DNA from: Crocodylus rhombifer
Taxonomy: Eukaryota; Chordata; Crocodylia; Crocodylidae
DNA length: 64,000 nt
Assembly: GCA_038503035.1 (NCBI GenBank)
Contig: JAVSML010025154.1
Coordinates: 744,001 to 808,000, forward strand
Direction of reading: 5' to 3'
The stretch's first letter is position 1. Every line of letters begins with the position of its first letter. The position numbers were made by a program, and so were the translations under genes. Shown piece by piece: positions 35,115 to 46,715 of the stretch. The notes under the pieces were generated by a model. The model was not told the origin of the DNA. It was given only the letters and a program-made list of their open reading frames with translations, and made no database searches.

Positions 35115-35394
35115 TATATAGTTACACATGCTGGCTACCCCACCCCAACTGGAGCACCTTGGTGCCCCAGCCAGCTCCCCTGCAGCATGCTGAGCTGAGT
35201 CAGGGCAGCCCCAGGCGGACAAGCTGATCCCCTGGGTCCCCTGCCAGCTGGGACTGCTCCAACCTAGTTCAATATGCTGAGGTCCCAGGTACATGTGTAA
35301 ATACAACACCTAAGAGCAATAAATTCCTGCACAATATGTGCCAGAGTTTATTACTGCATGTTAATTGCATGTATAGATGCATCCAGTGTTTCCC
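35115..35394 (+). repeat. Interspersed repeat family with CTACATG-type end, copy 1
   Basis: Shares with copies at 41508 and 42100, in the same order, gcaccttggtgccccagcca, a GC-rich middle, and an end reading ttaattgcatgtatagatgc then atccagt. The left end is not recognisable. Probably a DNA element: in copy 3 the same tip appears inverted at the other side. Confidence 0.6.
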
Positions 35395-38300
35395 ATCTGC
35401 TAACAGCAAATACAAACTGCTGCCCAAAGGACACCATTTACAGTACACATCAGGCATTTCTCTTGGGAAAAACATAAGTCAGCTTTGGCTTTTAGTAACA
35501 AGTTTTTACCTACTCTATCTTGGAAAGCTGCTTTTGGAGTCATGACAGAATCCTCAACCTCAGGATAGCAGTTATAATTAAGGTACTATACTTTGCATTT
35601 TGGATTTGTCACTTGACAGCTTCCCTTCAAGCTACATGTCAGTTATGGAACTTTTCACAAGTCATATCATCCTGGCTCCTGACTTGGGAAGGACTCGGTC
35701 TTTCTGAATTCAAACCATAGACTTCTGTTCTTTCAGAAGCAATTTAAGATGCTTCCTACTGTCCTGAAATTTCTTCAGAAATAAAGGCCTGGTCCACACA
35801 TGGTTCTTGTGCCAATGTTAATATTTCAGGTTAGGAGGGTGATTATCTACCTTGACTCACCTTCCTGTAAAGGAAGAGTAAAAGTGGTATTAAGTGCACT
35901 AAGACAAGCAAGATGCCTAGAGATCATGGAGAAGCTGCCTTCTTTCTGACCTGAAGCCATCCCCAGGATAACAGATGCCCTGCTAATTGTGTAAAATGTA
36001 GTCAGGAACAATTAGTACCGATGATGTTATTTTCTGACAGGCTCTCAAAAATCTGTGGCATTATAGCAGCCAATAAATTCACATGTGTGATGAAGCTGAA
36101 ACAACCACAACACCTCAAATGCAATTATCTCGGTATCTTCACTCAGAAGAAAGGGATCTTAAATATGCTAACTACATTTGGCAGGTCTACAATTAGTCTA
36201 AGGTCCTAGATAGATAAAATATTACAATGATGCAATCAGTATTATACTACTGTAAAAATGTAGCAGCTGAATGACAACCCGCTAAACTGTGGCAACTTCA
36301 GCCAATCTGAGAGAGAATTATCCCTGAAAGAATCAGACATAACATTGTGCTGTTGTAGCTTACACTAGTCTAGATTTCTTCTCTCCTCATCCATCCCCAG
36401 GGTAGCCCTTTGTGAAAGGCAAACTATTACCTGCCTATCACTGTTTTGTGGCAAGTTGCAATGCTGGTAATAGCCAGATGTTGCATGAGCTACTCAGAGA
36501 ATTCTACATGTCTATTCACTCCTAATCCTAGTGCAATTTACACCAGTATACAAAGCCAATGTAAATGCAATTGTTACATACTGCACTTCGAGCTACTCAA
36601 ATGCTGATCCGTGTTAGTGTTAGCTTGAGCTTGGAGCAGTCATGCCTTAAAGCTAAAAGCTTTCTCTGACTGTTCCCCACATGAACAGCTGTGACTTGCC
36701 ACTAGAGGCTGAAAGCAGAGGGCTGACCAGGAGTTGCAGCTGTAAATTGCCACTACAGGGCTGGTAAGCCAAGACAGGCTTCCATCCCTCCTCGAGGTGC
36801 GGATGTGGGGGTGGGAAAGGAACATGAAGCTGGGAGGTGAAGAGTTAATGGAATGAGGGTGGGTAATAAAACGGGAGGTGGAAAGGAAATGGGGGTGGGG
36901 GAAGGGTGGGGAAATGAAGTCAGCCAGCCACTGACTAAAATAAAAAGAATTAAAAAAAAAAAAGAGGAAGTAAATTAAAGGTCTCATGTTTTAATGAATT
37001 AGGATTTGGGATTGGGGTGGAAAAGTGCTGGTAATGCTTCCTGAGGTAGGCAGGAAGTGGGAATGGTGAGGAAAGGCACTTTTGGGGGAGTTACTTCATC
37101 TGCTCTGGGAAGGAAGCCCCAGCTCATGGTGACCCAATCCGGCCCCTTCATTGTTCCCCACTACTTCCCCTAGACCCCCACTCCTGGATCTGTCTATGCC
37201 CTGTGACCTGCCAACTGGCATGTACTCTGCAGGCTGCCCCCTGGACAGGGGGTAGAAAGTTTGTCCACACAGAACAGAAGGGTGTGGGAGGGGACACTGC
37301 ATCCTGGGAACCTGGAAGACTGCTGGAGTAACTGATGGAGGTCTGATGGGTAAGAAGGATCAGAGATAAACCTGCCCTGGATGGCGTAATTTTAAGCCAC
37401 CTAAAATGGGCTTAAAACTGGTTTTGGCTGTTAATGTAGGGACAATCTAGGAGTTAAGAGCTCCAGAAGCCACCTAAGATGAATGTACAATAAGGCCTTT
37501 GTACTATAATGTCTGCTCATCCAGGTCCTAGGAGCTTCTAGCTGACATATTTGGAAGGCTGGGCTTGCTAGAACTCTATTACATGAAGAGTATGGCTACA
37601 GTTTTACCATCGCAGCCACAGAGGTCATGGAAATAATAATTAAATTTAAAGAAGCTCTATGACTTTCATTAGACACCCTGCCACTCAGCCAGAATGCAGA
37701 ATGTGTTAGAGCCATGGGAGACATAGGTTAGCCAGATATGTTGCCCTACAGTAAAGAATGGTGCCGTTATTAGTCATTTACACTGATAATCCCCATCTTC
37801 CCCCTACTCCCCCGTGGCACAGGGAGGGAAAGGCAGTAGGTAGGATTATTACTAGTCTACATGAAAGAACAGAGGTATTATCCATTTGGCAGTTCCCAGA
37901 AGGCAGTTGTCATGGGTACTGTTAGACGTAGTGATTAATTTGGGGTAGGCATTATTTATCATATATAGACATTTCCCCAAATGGGATTTACTATTGATAT
38001 TTGTGTCTCTATTAACAGCTACTGTTAAACTATGCTAGTTTTATGATTTTTGTTTGTACAAGCCATAATATCTGCTAGCAATGTATCTTTGTATGGTCAG
38101 TGGGCTTATTGCTAGATCAGGGGTCGAGAACACTTTGCGTAAGATAATGACCATCTGCATAGCAGAAAGCCTTTGAAACGCATATCTATTTCACTCAGAT
38201 AAAAGTTTGACAGCTTGCTTTCACTCTATGCAGAAGTGAATGCATAATAAACAATGATAAAATATGTTTAAAAGGGAAATGACACTTGGACTCATCTGTT

Positions 38301-39484
38301 AGGTCTCAAGTGAGAAGGAAATCACATGTCAAGATGATGTGCCTCTCCCTCTAGAAAAAAGATTACCTTAGGGAAATATGATTAGGAGAATATGTATACT
38401 GTGGTCTTCCTTGAATATAATAATGAACAGGAAGGGCACTCAGCTTGTCAGCTAGATTTCTATACAGAAAGAAAACTGTATGCAAAAGGTTGTGAAGATT
38501 TCTCTCCCACTTGACTAGATGGGGAGATAAGGATAAGGTATTTAAGAGAAGCTTTCAGGGCAGAAGAGTTGTCTAGAAACCCTGACCTGAAGGGAAGATT
38601 CTAGTCCCCAATTAAGGGAAGCTGGTAATGATCTGAAAAGAAGCGACAATAGTGTTAGCTGTAGGAGACACTAACAGAATTTACTGAAAACCTGTTTTAA
38701 TCAAAACAACACAGTGAGATTATTCCTTTTCTGTTTTTGTATATTTTGTCTCCAAACTTAACAGTTCCTTTTTTTTGTATAATCTTTCTTATGTAATAAA
38801 TCTCATGTCTGTTTTATATACCTTATTCATTGCCTTATAATGAAGGTGATTTCAGGGTGGCTGACAACTACAAACACCTGTTTCCATGGATATAACATTT
38901 CTTTAAATTTGGGGAGGAACCTTGGAAAGTTGATGAGGTCCTCCTTCAACAAAGCTGTAAGGTCCAGTACAGGAAGCCAGTTAGACTGAGATTTTGACCA
39001 GGAGAAGAGTTGTTTTATGACAATATTTGGCTATACCCAATGACATGCAGCAGGCAGACTGGGGAGAGGGCCTAGAGCTTCTGGGATCAACCCCCAGGAT
39101 TGTGACAGCTGTTCTCCACAGGATGGAGCACACTCAGAGATTTATCACTTAGCCATTTCCAGGAACATTGTTTTTTCTCCTTGTACCTCTGCTATAAAAT
39201 ATATAAAAAATGACCATATTGAAATCATAGCAGTAATTCGGAGACAAGTTTTTCAGGTGTTCCATACTCACAACGAAGCCCAGATTTTCAAAAGAGGTCC
39301 TCTCTAAGGTACTGCCAAAATAAGGGGTAGGTTTTCAAAAGGATTCAGTAATTAAACAAAAGGGATTTTAATTCTGCAGATTTTTATGTATTAAACTTAC
39401 ACTTCATATGAAAAATAATAAATTCACCTGGTTCTCTCTGGGAAGTTGTTCCTTCAATTATCTCCAGTACTTACATGTCCAGTT
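35395..39484. other. Unique non-coding sequence
   Basis: No gene recognised. A lone hAT-type tip (CAGGGGTCGAGAACACTTTG) sits at 38118 without a partner. 36790-36975 is strongly purine-rich on the plus strand. The 115-codon minus frame at 36640-36987 reads the complement of that purine tract and is an artefact. Confidence 0.5.
36891..36911 (+). other. Canonical G-quadruplex motif
   Basis: Four G runs of 5, 5, 3 and 4 are separated by loops of T, AA and T. It lies in a purine-rich tract of about 190 bp (36790-36975). Short loops favour a stable quadruplex in vitro; a function is not shown. Confidence 0.75.
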
Positions 39485-40858
39485 TCATAGTTTCTAGGGT
39501 AGGAAGGGACCTGAGTAGATCATCTAGTCCAACCCCCTGCCATGGCAGGAAACAATACTGGGGTCAAACGACCCTAGCAAGATGTTCATCTAACCTCCTC
39601 TTAAAAACCCCCAGGGTAGCAGCCAGGACCACCTCTCTTGGAAGTTGGTTCCAGACCCTAGCCGCCCTGACCGTGAAGTAGCGCTTCCTCATATCTAGCC
39701 TAAACCTGCCCTCTGCCAGCTTGTGACTGTTATTCCTGGTCACTCCTGGCAGTGCACGGGGGAACAGTGTCTCTGCCAATGCCCGCTGATCCCCCCCTGA
39801 CTAGTTTGTAACAGGCCACAAGATCCCCCCTCAGCCTTTTCTTTTGGAGGCTGAACAGGTTCAGGTCCCGTAGCCTCTCCTCATAGGGCCTGCCCTGCTG
39901 CCCCCTGATCACGCAAGTGGCCTCCTCTGGACCCTCTCCATGCTGTCCACATCCCTCTTGAAGTGCAGCACCCAGAACTGGACACAGTACTCCAGTTGTG
40001 GCCTGACCAGTGCCGCATAGAGGGGGAGGATCACCTCTTTGGACCTGCTCGAGATGCATCTGTGGATGCATGACAAGGTACGGTTGGCCTTCCTGACTGC
40101 CTCCCCACACTGCCGGCCCATGTTCATTTTGGAGTCAATTATGACTCCGAGATCCTTTTCCGCCTGCGTGCTGACAAGAGGGGAGTTCCCCAACCTGTAG
40201 GTATGGTGCCGGTTGTTCCTCTCCAGGTGCATCACCTTGCACTGTGTTGAATCCCATCCTATCCACATCCGCCTACCCTTGTAGCCTGTCTAGGTCTGAT
40301 TGAAGCCTGATGTTACCTTCTAGTGTGCCCACATCCCCCCACATCTTAGTGTCATCAGCAAATTTGAACAAGGTGCTTTTTACCCTCTCGTCCAAATTGC
40401 TGATGAAGATGTTGAACAGCGCGGGCCCGAGGACCGAGCCCTGCAGAACCCCACTGCCCACGTCCGTCCAGGTTGAGAAGGACCCATCTACTACCACCCT
40501 CTGGGTGCGGCCCTCCAGCCAGCTGGCGACCCAATTGATTGTGTGGGTGTCGACACCGCAGTCCACCAGTTTCTTAATGAGAACGGGGTGAGAGACAGTG
40601 TCGAATGCCTTCCAGAAGTCCAGGAAGACTATGTCCACTGCTACCCCTGCATCTAATGATCTGGTAATCTGATCATAGAAGGCCACCAGGTTGGTCTGAT
40701 AGGCTGATGAACCCATGTTGGTTGCCCCTAAGCATGCAGTCCCCAGCTGGCCCCTCCTGGATGTGTGCCAGCATAATTTTCTCAAACAGCTTGCCTAGGA
40801 TCGAGGTAAGACTGACTAGCCTATAGTTTCCTGGGTCCTCCTTCCTCCCCTTTTTTAA
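39485..40858 (-). mobile_element. 5'-truncated CR1 LINE (about 1.37 kb)
   Basis: The 3' end at left begins catagtttctagggtaggaa. Minus-strand frames cover the last half of ORF2: NQTNLVAFYDQI-type block as TNLVAFYDQITRSLDAG, motif A DIVFLDFWKAF, motif B SGVLQGSVLGPALFN and an intact FADD in 40273-40785. LVRPQLEYCVQFWVL lies in 39909-40268, and GRFRLDMRKRYFT with WNQLP in 39564-39779. At least three frameshifts separate these. Truncation falls in the N-terminal part of the reverse transcriptase (KKGRKEDPGNYR region near 40850). It is a different CR1 subfamily from 17621-20860, judging by sequence differences throughout. Confidence 0.92.
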
Positions 40859-41507
40859 GTTCTTAAACCATATAAGAGCAAATTAAATCACCAAAGATTA
40901 ATAAGCATCTGATTTTCCATTCCTAATAACTTAAAACTCAAAAAAACCTCCATGACTCTCATTTGCCTGAGGCATCCATAACAGTGTAAAGAATGAAGAT
41001 AAAGTTTGTTCATAAATTATGTCACTGGTGGCACTGACTCTGTTTCCCTGCCTCTCTCCATCTCCAAAATGGCTGGTAGGAAATATAGAAGATTCCTTTA
41101 AAAAAGTTCAACTTGAAAGACAAGAATATTAAAACTTAACCTTAACCTGCCTTGTGTGTGCTGAAAGGCTATTCAGTGCTGCTACCATCTTCACAGGCTC
41201 AAAAATCATGTGTCATCAATTTTTAGATGATTATCTACAGGTCATCTTTCCAATAAAATTTTCAATGGTATTTCACTGATGTTGATTAAATATGACCAAA
41301 AGACTAAAGAAAGGATTAAATACAAATAACATCTTAGAAAATAACTCAAAAAATTATAAAAAGTATTTGCTGAAGAAATGATTTCATTGCAAGAAATTAA
41401 AGCAGGGGAGGATTTAACTGGTAATAAATTTATAATAAGCCTTCTTGAGCAACCCAAATACCACTAGTCAAAATTATGTGAACCCAAAGAACTTTTATGG
41501 AGTAAAT
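40859..41507. other. Unique AT-rich non-coding sequence
   Basis: Nothing recognised. Confidence 0.55.
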
Positions 41508-41772
41508 TGCTACAGCCAGTTAGCCCTGCATTGAAGCACCCTCGTGCCCCAGCCAGACCCTCCACAACACACAGAGCTGAGTCGGAACAGCCCTGGGCTG
41601 GCAGGCTGACCCCCGGAGTCCCCTGTCAGCAAGGGCTGTGTCACCCTGGCTCAACGTGCTACAGTCCCTGGCGGACGTACAAATGGTGCAGCCAGGAGCA
41701 ACAGACTCTGGTGCAAACTGCGTCGGAGTTTATTCAGGTGTGCTAATTGTACATGTAGATGCATCCAGTGGG
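41508..41772 (+). repeat. Same CTACATG family, copy 2
   Basis: gcaccctcgtgccccagcca near 41536, a GC-rich middle, and the end ctaattgtacatgtagatgc then atccagt. Same orientation as copies 1 and 3. The left tip is not found. Confidence 0.65.
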
Positions 41773-41806
41773 GTCTACTAATTAGCCCCACACTAAAGTG
41801 TCACTG

Positions 41807-42331
41807 TCTACATGTGCACCAATATTATGGCACGGTAAATTAATCAACTCCAGCATAAGATAGTACTGTTGGGGACAGTAATGTTTTATGGGGGTGTTTT
41901 TAACTGCAGTGAAACACATGCAAATGCTGACGCAGGTGTAAATTGTACCTGGTCAGCCCAGGAAGCATGGGGCCAGACTCCTGCCTTCCTGCCACCTAGC
42001 CACACAGCTCTGAATGTTTGGAATTGTGTGAAGGAGAGAGACCCTCTGCTGTTAATCCTGAGCATTAAGTTACAGTATGAAATAATGAACTGACATTTCT
42101 GGGCACCCTCATGCCCTAGCTAGCCCCTCTCCTGTCTGACACCGCAACCTGGAGCCCAGGGATGACCCCCACCCAAGCCTGCCGCCAGCCTGGGGCAGCT
42201 CTGCCCTGGCTCAAAGTGCTGCTGTCCTGGGCGCACATGTAGATGCTGCACCTGAGAGCAGTTCACTCCAGTGTAAAATGCTCTGGAGTTAATTGCTTCA
42301 CATTAATTGCTTATGTAGATGTACCCAGTAT
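41807..42331 (+). repeat. Same CTACATG family, copy 3, with both tips
   Basis: The left tip ctgtctacatgtgcaccaat is roughly the inverse of the right tip attgcttatgtagatgtacc, which makes this the most complete copy. Between them lie gcaccctcatgccctagct (42104) and ctctgccctggctcaaagtg (42210). About 35 bp separates it from copy 2. Confidence 0.6.
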
Positions 42332-44484
42332 GAATACTGGTGGAAAAGTTCAGCCCTTAAGGAGTATGAAAGTTAAATTTGCCCTTATTTTTAACCTGCT
42401 GCTTCCTCTTTTGTCCTTTTCCCTCCAGTTCTGTTGAACGAGTACATTATATTATGCCCCTGGATAGCTGTCTTCCTTCACATGTTACAAAATTGTCTGA
42501 TTCTTAGAAAACAGCATCTGCTCTGGTTAGGAAAAAACAAGAATGACAAGAGGCAAAGCAAAAAAAATCTCAAATCCTTCTCAGTCTTTCTGAGGTCATC
42601 TCTCCTATGTCTTCTCATGTCACTAAGGGGGCAACTCCAGGCTGGTTTAGAGGGGTCACAAAAATAGATTAGTGGGTATTTCGTGAGTTCAAATTGAAAT
42701 GCATACACTAAGATACAAATATCACTGAGTATAAAGTTAATGGTCCACAGAATCTGGTAACAGAAAGATTAAGAGAAGTCATTTCAGATTTCTGCCCAAG
42801 GACAAAGAAGAAGGGGAGAAAAAAAAAGTGCAGTGAATAAAGAAATAGTTTAACATCTTCAGCCAAAAGTTTAAGGCCTAAAATGAATGCAAATGTCACA
42901 TGTTCTAGAAATTGTTCAATAATGTAAATGATAAAATAATTAGATGCAACTGAGCTTGAAAATGGTAGATCTTGTTCTTATTGATCATACACTGCAAACA
43001 GGAACAGCAGCTTTATCCACAAACTTTCAGAGAGGTATGAAAAGTCATATCTTCAGGGTTTATTCATGCAGAATGTACCATTTAATTATGGTATATCAGC
43101 CACTTGCTAAGATATGAAAAAGTCATAATCTTATACATCATCTCTCCTAATATTGAACATTTTCAAGAAGTTAGAAATTATCATTTCTCTTTATTAGAAC
43201 TTTTCTATTTCTCTTGTATCCATTTAGAGGTGAGGTCATCAAGTGCCATACCCACTTGTGGGTAAATACTTGCTTTGAACTTCACAAATGGTGGCTATCA
43301 GTTTCTCACTATAGCCTCCTATTTTGCAAAACAAACATTTGACACTCCCATCACACTGAAACACAGGCCTCTTGAGTTGAAAAGTTAGTGCTCATGATCG
43401 CTTCACTTTTGCAAAGCTGAATTTAACCAAGGGTAGATTGCCACATTCTCAGTGCACATTAAAATGTGGGATCAAGAAAGATTAGGAGGGGAATTCTGTG
43501 CATAATCACCATATCCCTACCACACGATGGCTAATAATGACAGTGATTAAAATATGTAAGGACTTCTTCAAGCTAGTGCCCAAAGCTAGTCATAGACTCT
43601 CAAAATTACCAAACACTAGCCAACCTAACTGGCCTGCTGATGGCATGAACTGAAAAAGCACCCTGTGAAACCTAGTAGAAGTAGCTGTACTGCTCAAGAA
43701 AGCTTATGGCTTGAAGTTCAGTCTTACAAATGTGTTTAGGCCTCTGCGGATGCAAATAAGCACCTAGTAAGGGTTACAAAGGTATCCAAGCAGATTACGT
43801 CCTTATATCTCCTTAAATCTCCTTTCTTAGGGTGCTCTTAGGAGCAGTGAAATATCTAACAGCACTAACATCTAAAGTATTAAGTCACATCAGTTAGCAG
43901 CAGCTGAAATGAACAAAACATTTCATACTTCATAACTTGTTTCAGGCTCTCTGCAAATTCAGACAAACAACTCTGAATTACTAATTCTTAAGAACAGAAG
44001 CCGATTTATGGAGATGTCAGAGCTTGCTAATCATAGACAAAACATGTAGAAATGTATACTAAATGAGCTAATTGAGGTTTACCTATTCTTGTAATTGGGA
44101 TTAATGTTAACTGCCTCAGTTGGTGCAAATTTCCCATTATCTATTGCTATCATTATTCATATTAACAGCATCTACAGGCCTCATCCAAGATGCAAGCCCT
44201 ATTATACCAGCTTCATCACCATCTCTGTCATTCTCATTGTTGTCATCCTCATTGCTCTCTTTGGAGGTCTTACATCCAAGAAGTCTATGCCAGTTCCCTC
44301 TCTTCCATATGATGTCCATCTTCTCTTTCCCATCATCTTTTGCCATCTTCCTGTAGTACCAGTACATCTCACTTAGTCCCATTTTAATACAGCCCTCAAC
44401 TGAGAGATTTGTATGTCTGTTTATGCGCAAGCTCCTGGTCTTCCACAGGGTATTTCTGAAGCAAGAGATGAAATAGTCAAAGTG
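42332..44484. other. Unique AT-rich non-coding sequence
   Basis: No gene recognised. The 93- and 97-codon frames at 44095-44430 lie on opposite strands of one CT-rich stretch and are not credible genes. Confidence 0.5.
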
Positions 44485-45130
44485 GGCTGTTGGGGCCCCT
44501 TGCTACTTAGTCAAGTGCCTGTAAAAAAAACACCTTTCTGGTCAGGTTTATAAAACTCATCACCACAAGGAGGAGTACATGTACTTTCTTCCACACCTCT
44601 GTGGCATATGGGCAGCCCCACAGGTGGTTGAGTGTTTCCACCTCTCACCGACAGGATTGCCTGGGATAGTTGGTTAGGCCTCTCTGCCCTATACTGTTTC
44701 TCCATGCCTGCACAAGGAGTGCCCAGTGGGCTACCTGCCAGTTTGAGCTCTGTGCTTCTGCAGTTCTTGTGGAAGATTCACTCCCACACAGCCTGGCAGC
44801 TGTCACCAGATAGTAGGTCTGTGGGCGATATGATGTCTCTTGCCCTTACACCCTCCTACATCTTGCAGTGGTTTGCCAGGGTTGCTGGGGCCTCATCATG
44901 CAGTCTGTATTTGTCCCAGAGACATTTCAGGACCTTGTAGAGCCAAGACAACTCCATGGCCCAAGGGCTTGTGTTTTTTGTCATGCACACCTGCCACTGT
45001 AGTTGCCTGGCAAAATATTTTACAAAGTGGGCTGTTTTGGATTCTGCCCCAATGCCAAAAGGCTCATGATATACTATAACAGTTCATTGGGCTGGGCCCC
45101 ACCAGAGTCAATAGCATTTTAAGCCACAAT
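44485..45130 (-). mobile_element. Second L1/Tx1-clade LINE relic, C-terminal part of pol
   Basis: Minus-strand reading yields, in order, HFVKYFARQLQW (near 45020), WLYKVLKCLWDKYRLHDEAP (near 44930), EGVRARDIISPTDLLSGDSC (near 44830), QVAHWALLVQAW (near 44720) and ETLNHLWGCPYATEVWKKV (near 44620). The last is the C-terminal Cys/His block found in Tx1-clade pol proteins. Several frames are needed and stops are frequent, so it is dead. It is not a copy of the same stretch as 1-2760 that can be aligned by eye. The relic may continue left in the protein to about 45450, where I cannot identify the blocks. Confidence 0.68.
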
Positions 45131-45764
45131 GACCCCACAGTTCAGCACTTCTCAGCGTGTGTGTATTCCAGATACCCTCCACAAAGGAGCCATATCCTAA
45201 TTAATGCCCCCCTCCCCCCTGCCTTGCTCACTGGGGTGTGTTTTGTCATGAGACCTGGGATTCTGCAAAAATGTATACACAGATAAGAAGCAGCACAACC
45301 TGGTCTGACTCCACCTCATGGAGAGTGGGACCACAATAATAATATGTCATGCTGAGGTGGGGCAACAGAGTGGTGAACTGTTTGGGGCCCTGTTTTGTGA
45401 TAACTTGCCAGGTATTTAAGGCTGGTGAAGAAACAGGAATCATTGGAGATGGGAAAGAAAGGCTAAGCTTAGTGGAGTGAAGAGGAAGTCAGAATGTTTG
45501 CATTCCGTGACTTGAAAAACAGTCAGCAGTGATGGGCTTAATGTCTTATTCAGATGGGCTGTACTGACCTATCCTTGTGGTAGGTTCACATCACCAGGTT
45601 TGCCCAATGTGGGTCATGTATGTTATAGTCACATTCAATGTTGGTTGCACTTAATCAGCATCATGGTTTCCATTAGTGAGCACATGTTGTTTTTGGCAGC
45701 AGTTTAATGATAGACATTGTATTTAATGAGGTTTTCTTGTATGAAATAGTAAGACAAGGGGCTT
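45131..45764. other. Non-coding sequence, possibly more of the L1/Tx1 relic
   Basis: A 65-codon minus frame at 45246-45443 may belong to the LINE relic. Nothing else recognised. Confidence 0.35.
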
Positions 45765-45819
45765 TTTCCTCCATGCTGATTGGTGGGGAAAAATGTGTCC
45801 TGTATTCAAGTAAATATGG
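45765..45819 (-). mobile_element. Tip of a TA-flanked DNA transposon (right end)
   Basis: Read inward from TA at 45820-45821 it gives CCATATTTACTTGAATACAG then gacacatttttcccc, the same terminus as at 21051. The other end was not located. Confidence 0.5.
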
Positions 45820-46139
45820 TAATTCCTTCTCTGTATATTAAGATGTCAGTAGCAGAAAAGTTATTTTAATTGCTGACAGTTAATGGTTGAGCAGAGCCAT
45901 TTCCAGGTATAGATGAGGCTACAAAATTAGATGCTTACTCCAGTAAGGGAGAAAACAAAGCCACATAAAGAAAGAAAATGAGAAAAGCAGAAGCAGCCCA
46001 GGCGATACCTATGTTGACTTTTGTTTCATGATAAGCTAACCTAAGAAACAAAGATCTTCATTCTGGTCCAGAGAAGTGCCATACTGAGTCAGACTAATGG
46101 ATCAGACTCCAAACAGTGGCAGGAGTAGATGCTTTAGAG

Positions 46140-46441
46140 CAGTGGTTCACAACTTGTTTAGACTCAAAACACCTTTGATAGATCAAGGAACCCTGACAAA
46201 AATGCCAACATTTAATTTTACACTCTTTTTTTAACTATGGAAAAATCACAGAACAATTCTTCTGTGGCAAAGAACTCAGAAAGGCCACGGCAAATCAAAA
46301 TGTTTTTAATACTATGCATTTCTATTTGAAAAACTGCATTTATCTTGTAAACCATGCTGGCACACCAAAGAGTGCTAACATTGTGTTGCACCCCACAGCA
46401 CCCTTGAAAAGGTGCCATGGCACCCTGGTTGAGAATCACTG
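46140..46441. mobile_element. 302 bp hAT-like element with perfect target duplication
   Basis: It begins CAGTGGTTCACAACTTGTTT and ends ggttgagaatcactg. The flanks are ctttagag at 46132-46139 and ctttagag at 46442-46449, a perfect 8 bp duplication. It shares ordered internal blocks with 14365-14661 and has no coding capacity. Confidence 0.9.
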
Positions 46442-46715
46442 CTTTAGAGGAAGAGCACTGAATCAGGTTTATCTAGACCAGGGGCTGGCAAACTTTTTCA
46501 AGCCGCAGGCTAGAACAACACAGCCCCAGTCTGGCAAAGGTCAGGTGGCTTCAGCAGTATGTCAGCAGCAGGGAAGCTTTTCCTGCATCCCTTGCAAAGC
46601 CACACAGCTGGGAGTTGCACCGGCGCTATTCCCAACACCCTGATATCAAGCTGTAGTATAAGGGGAGCTTTCAACTCAAGGGGAACTTGGAAGCTGCTTT
46701 CATGTAGCTACCCAG

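Noticed and set aside
36640..36987. 115-codon minus frame
   Set aside because: Complement of a purine-rich tract; composition is Phe, Ser, Pro and His runs without a domain.
38118..38145. Single hAT-type tip
   Set aside because: No matching right tip or flank duplication found, so no element limits can be given.
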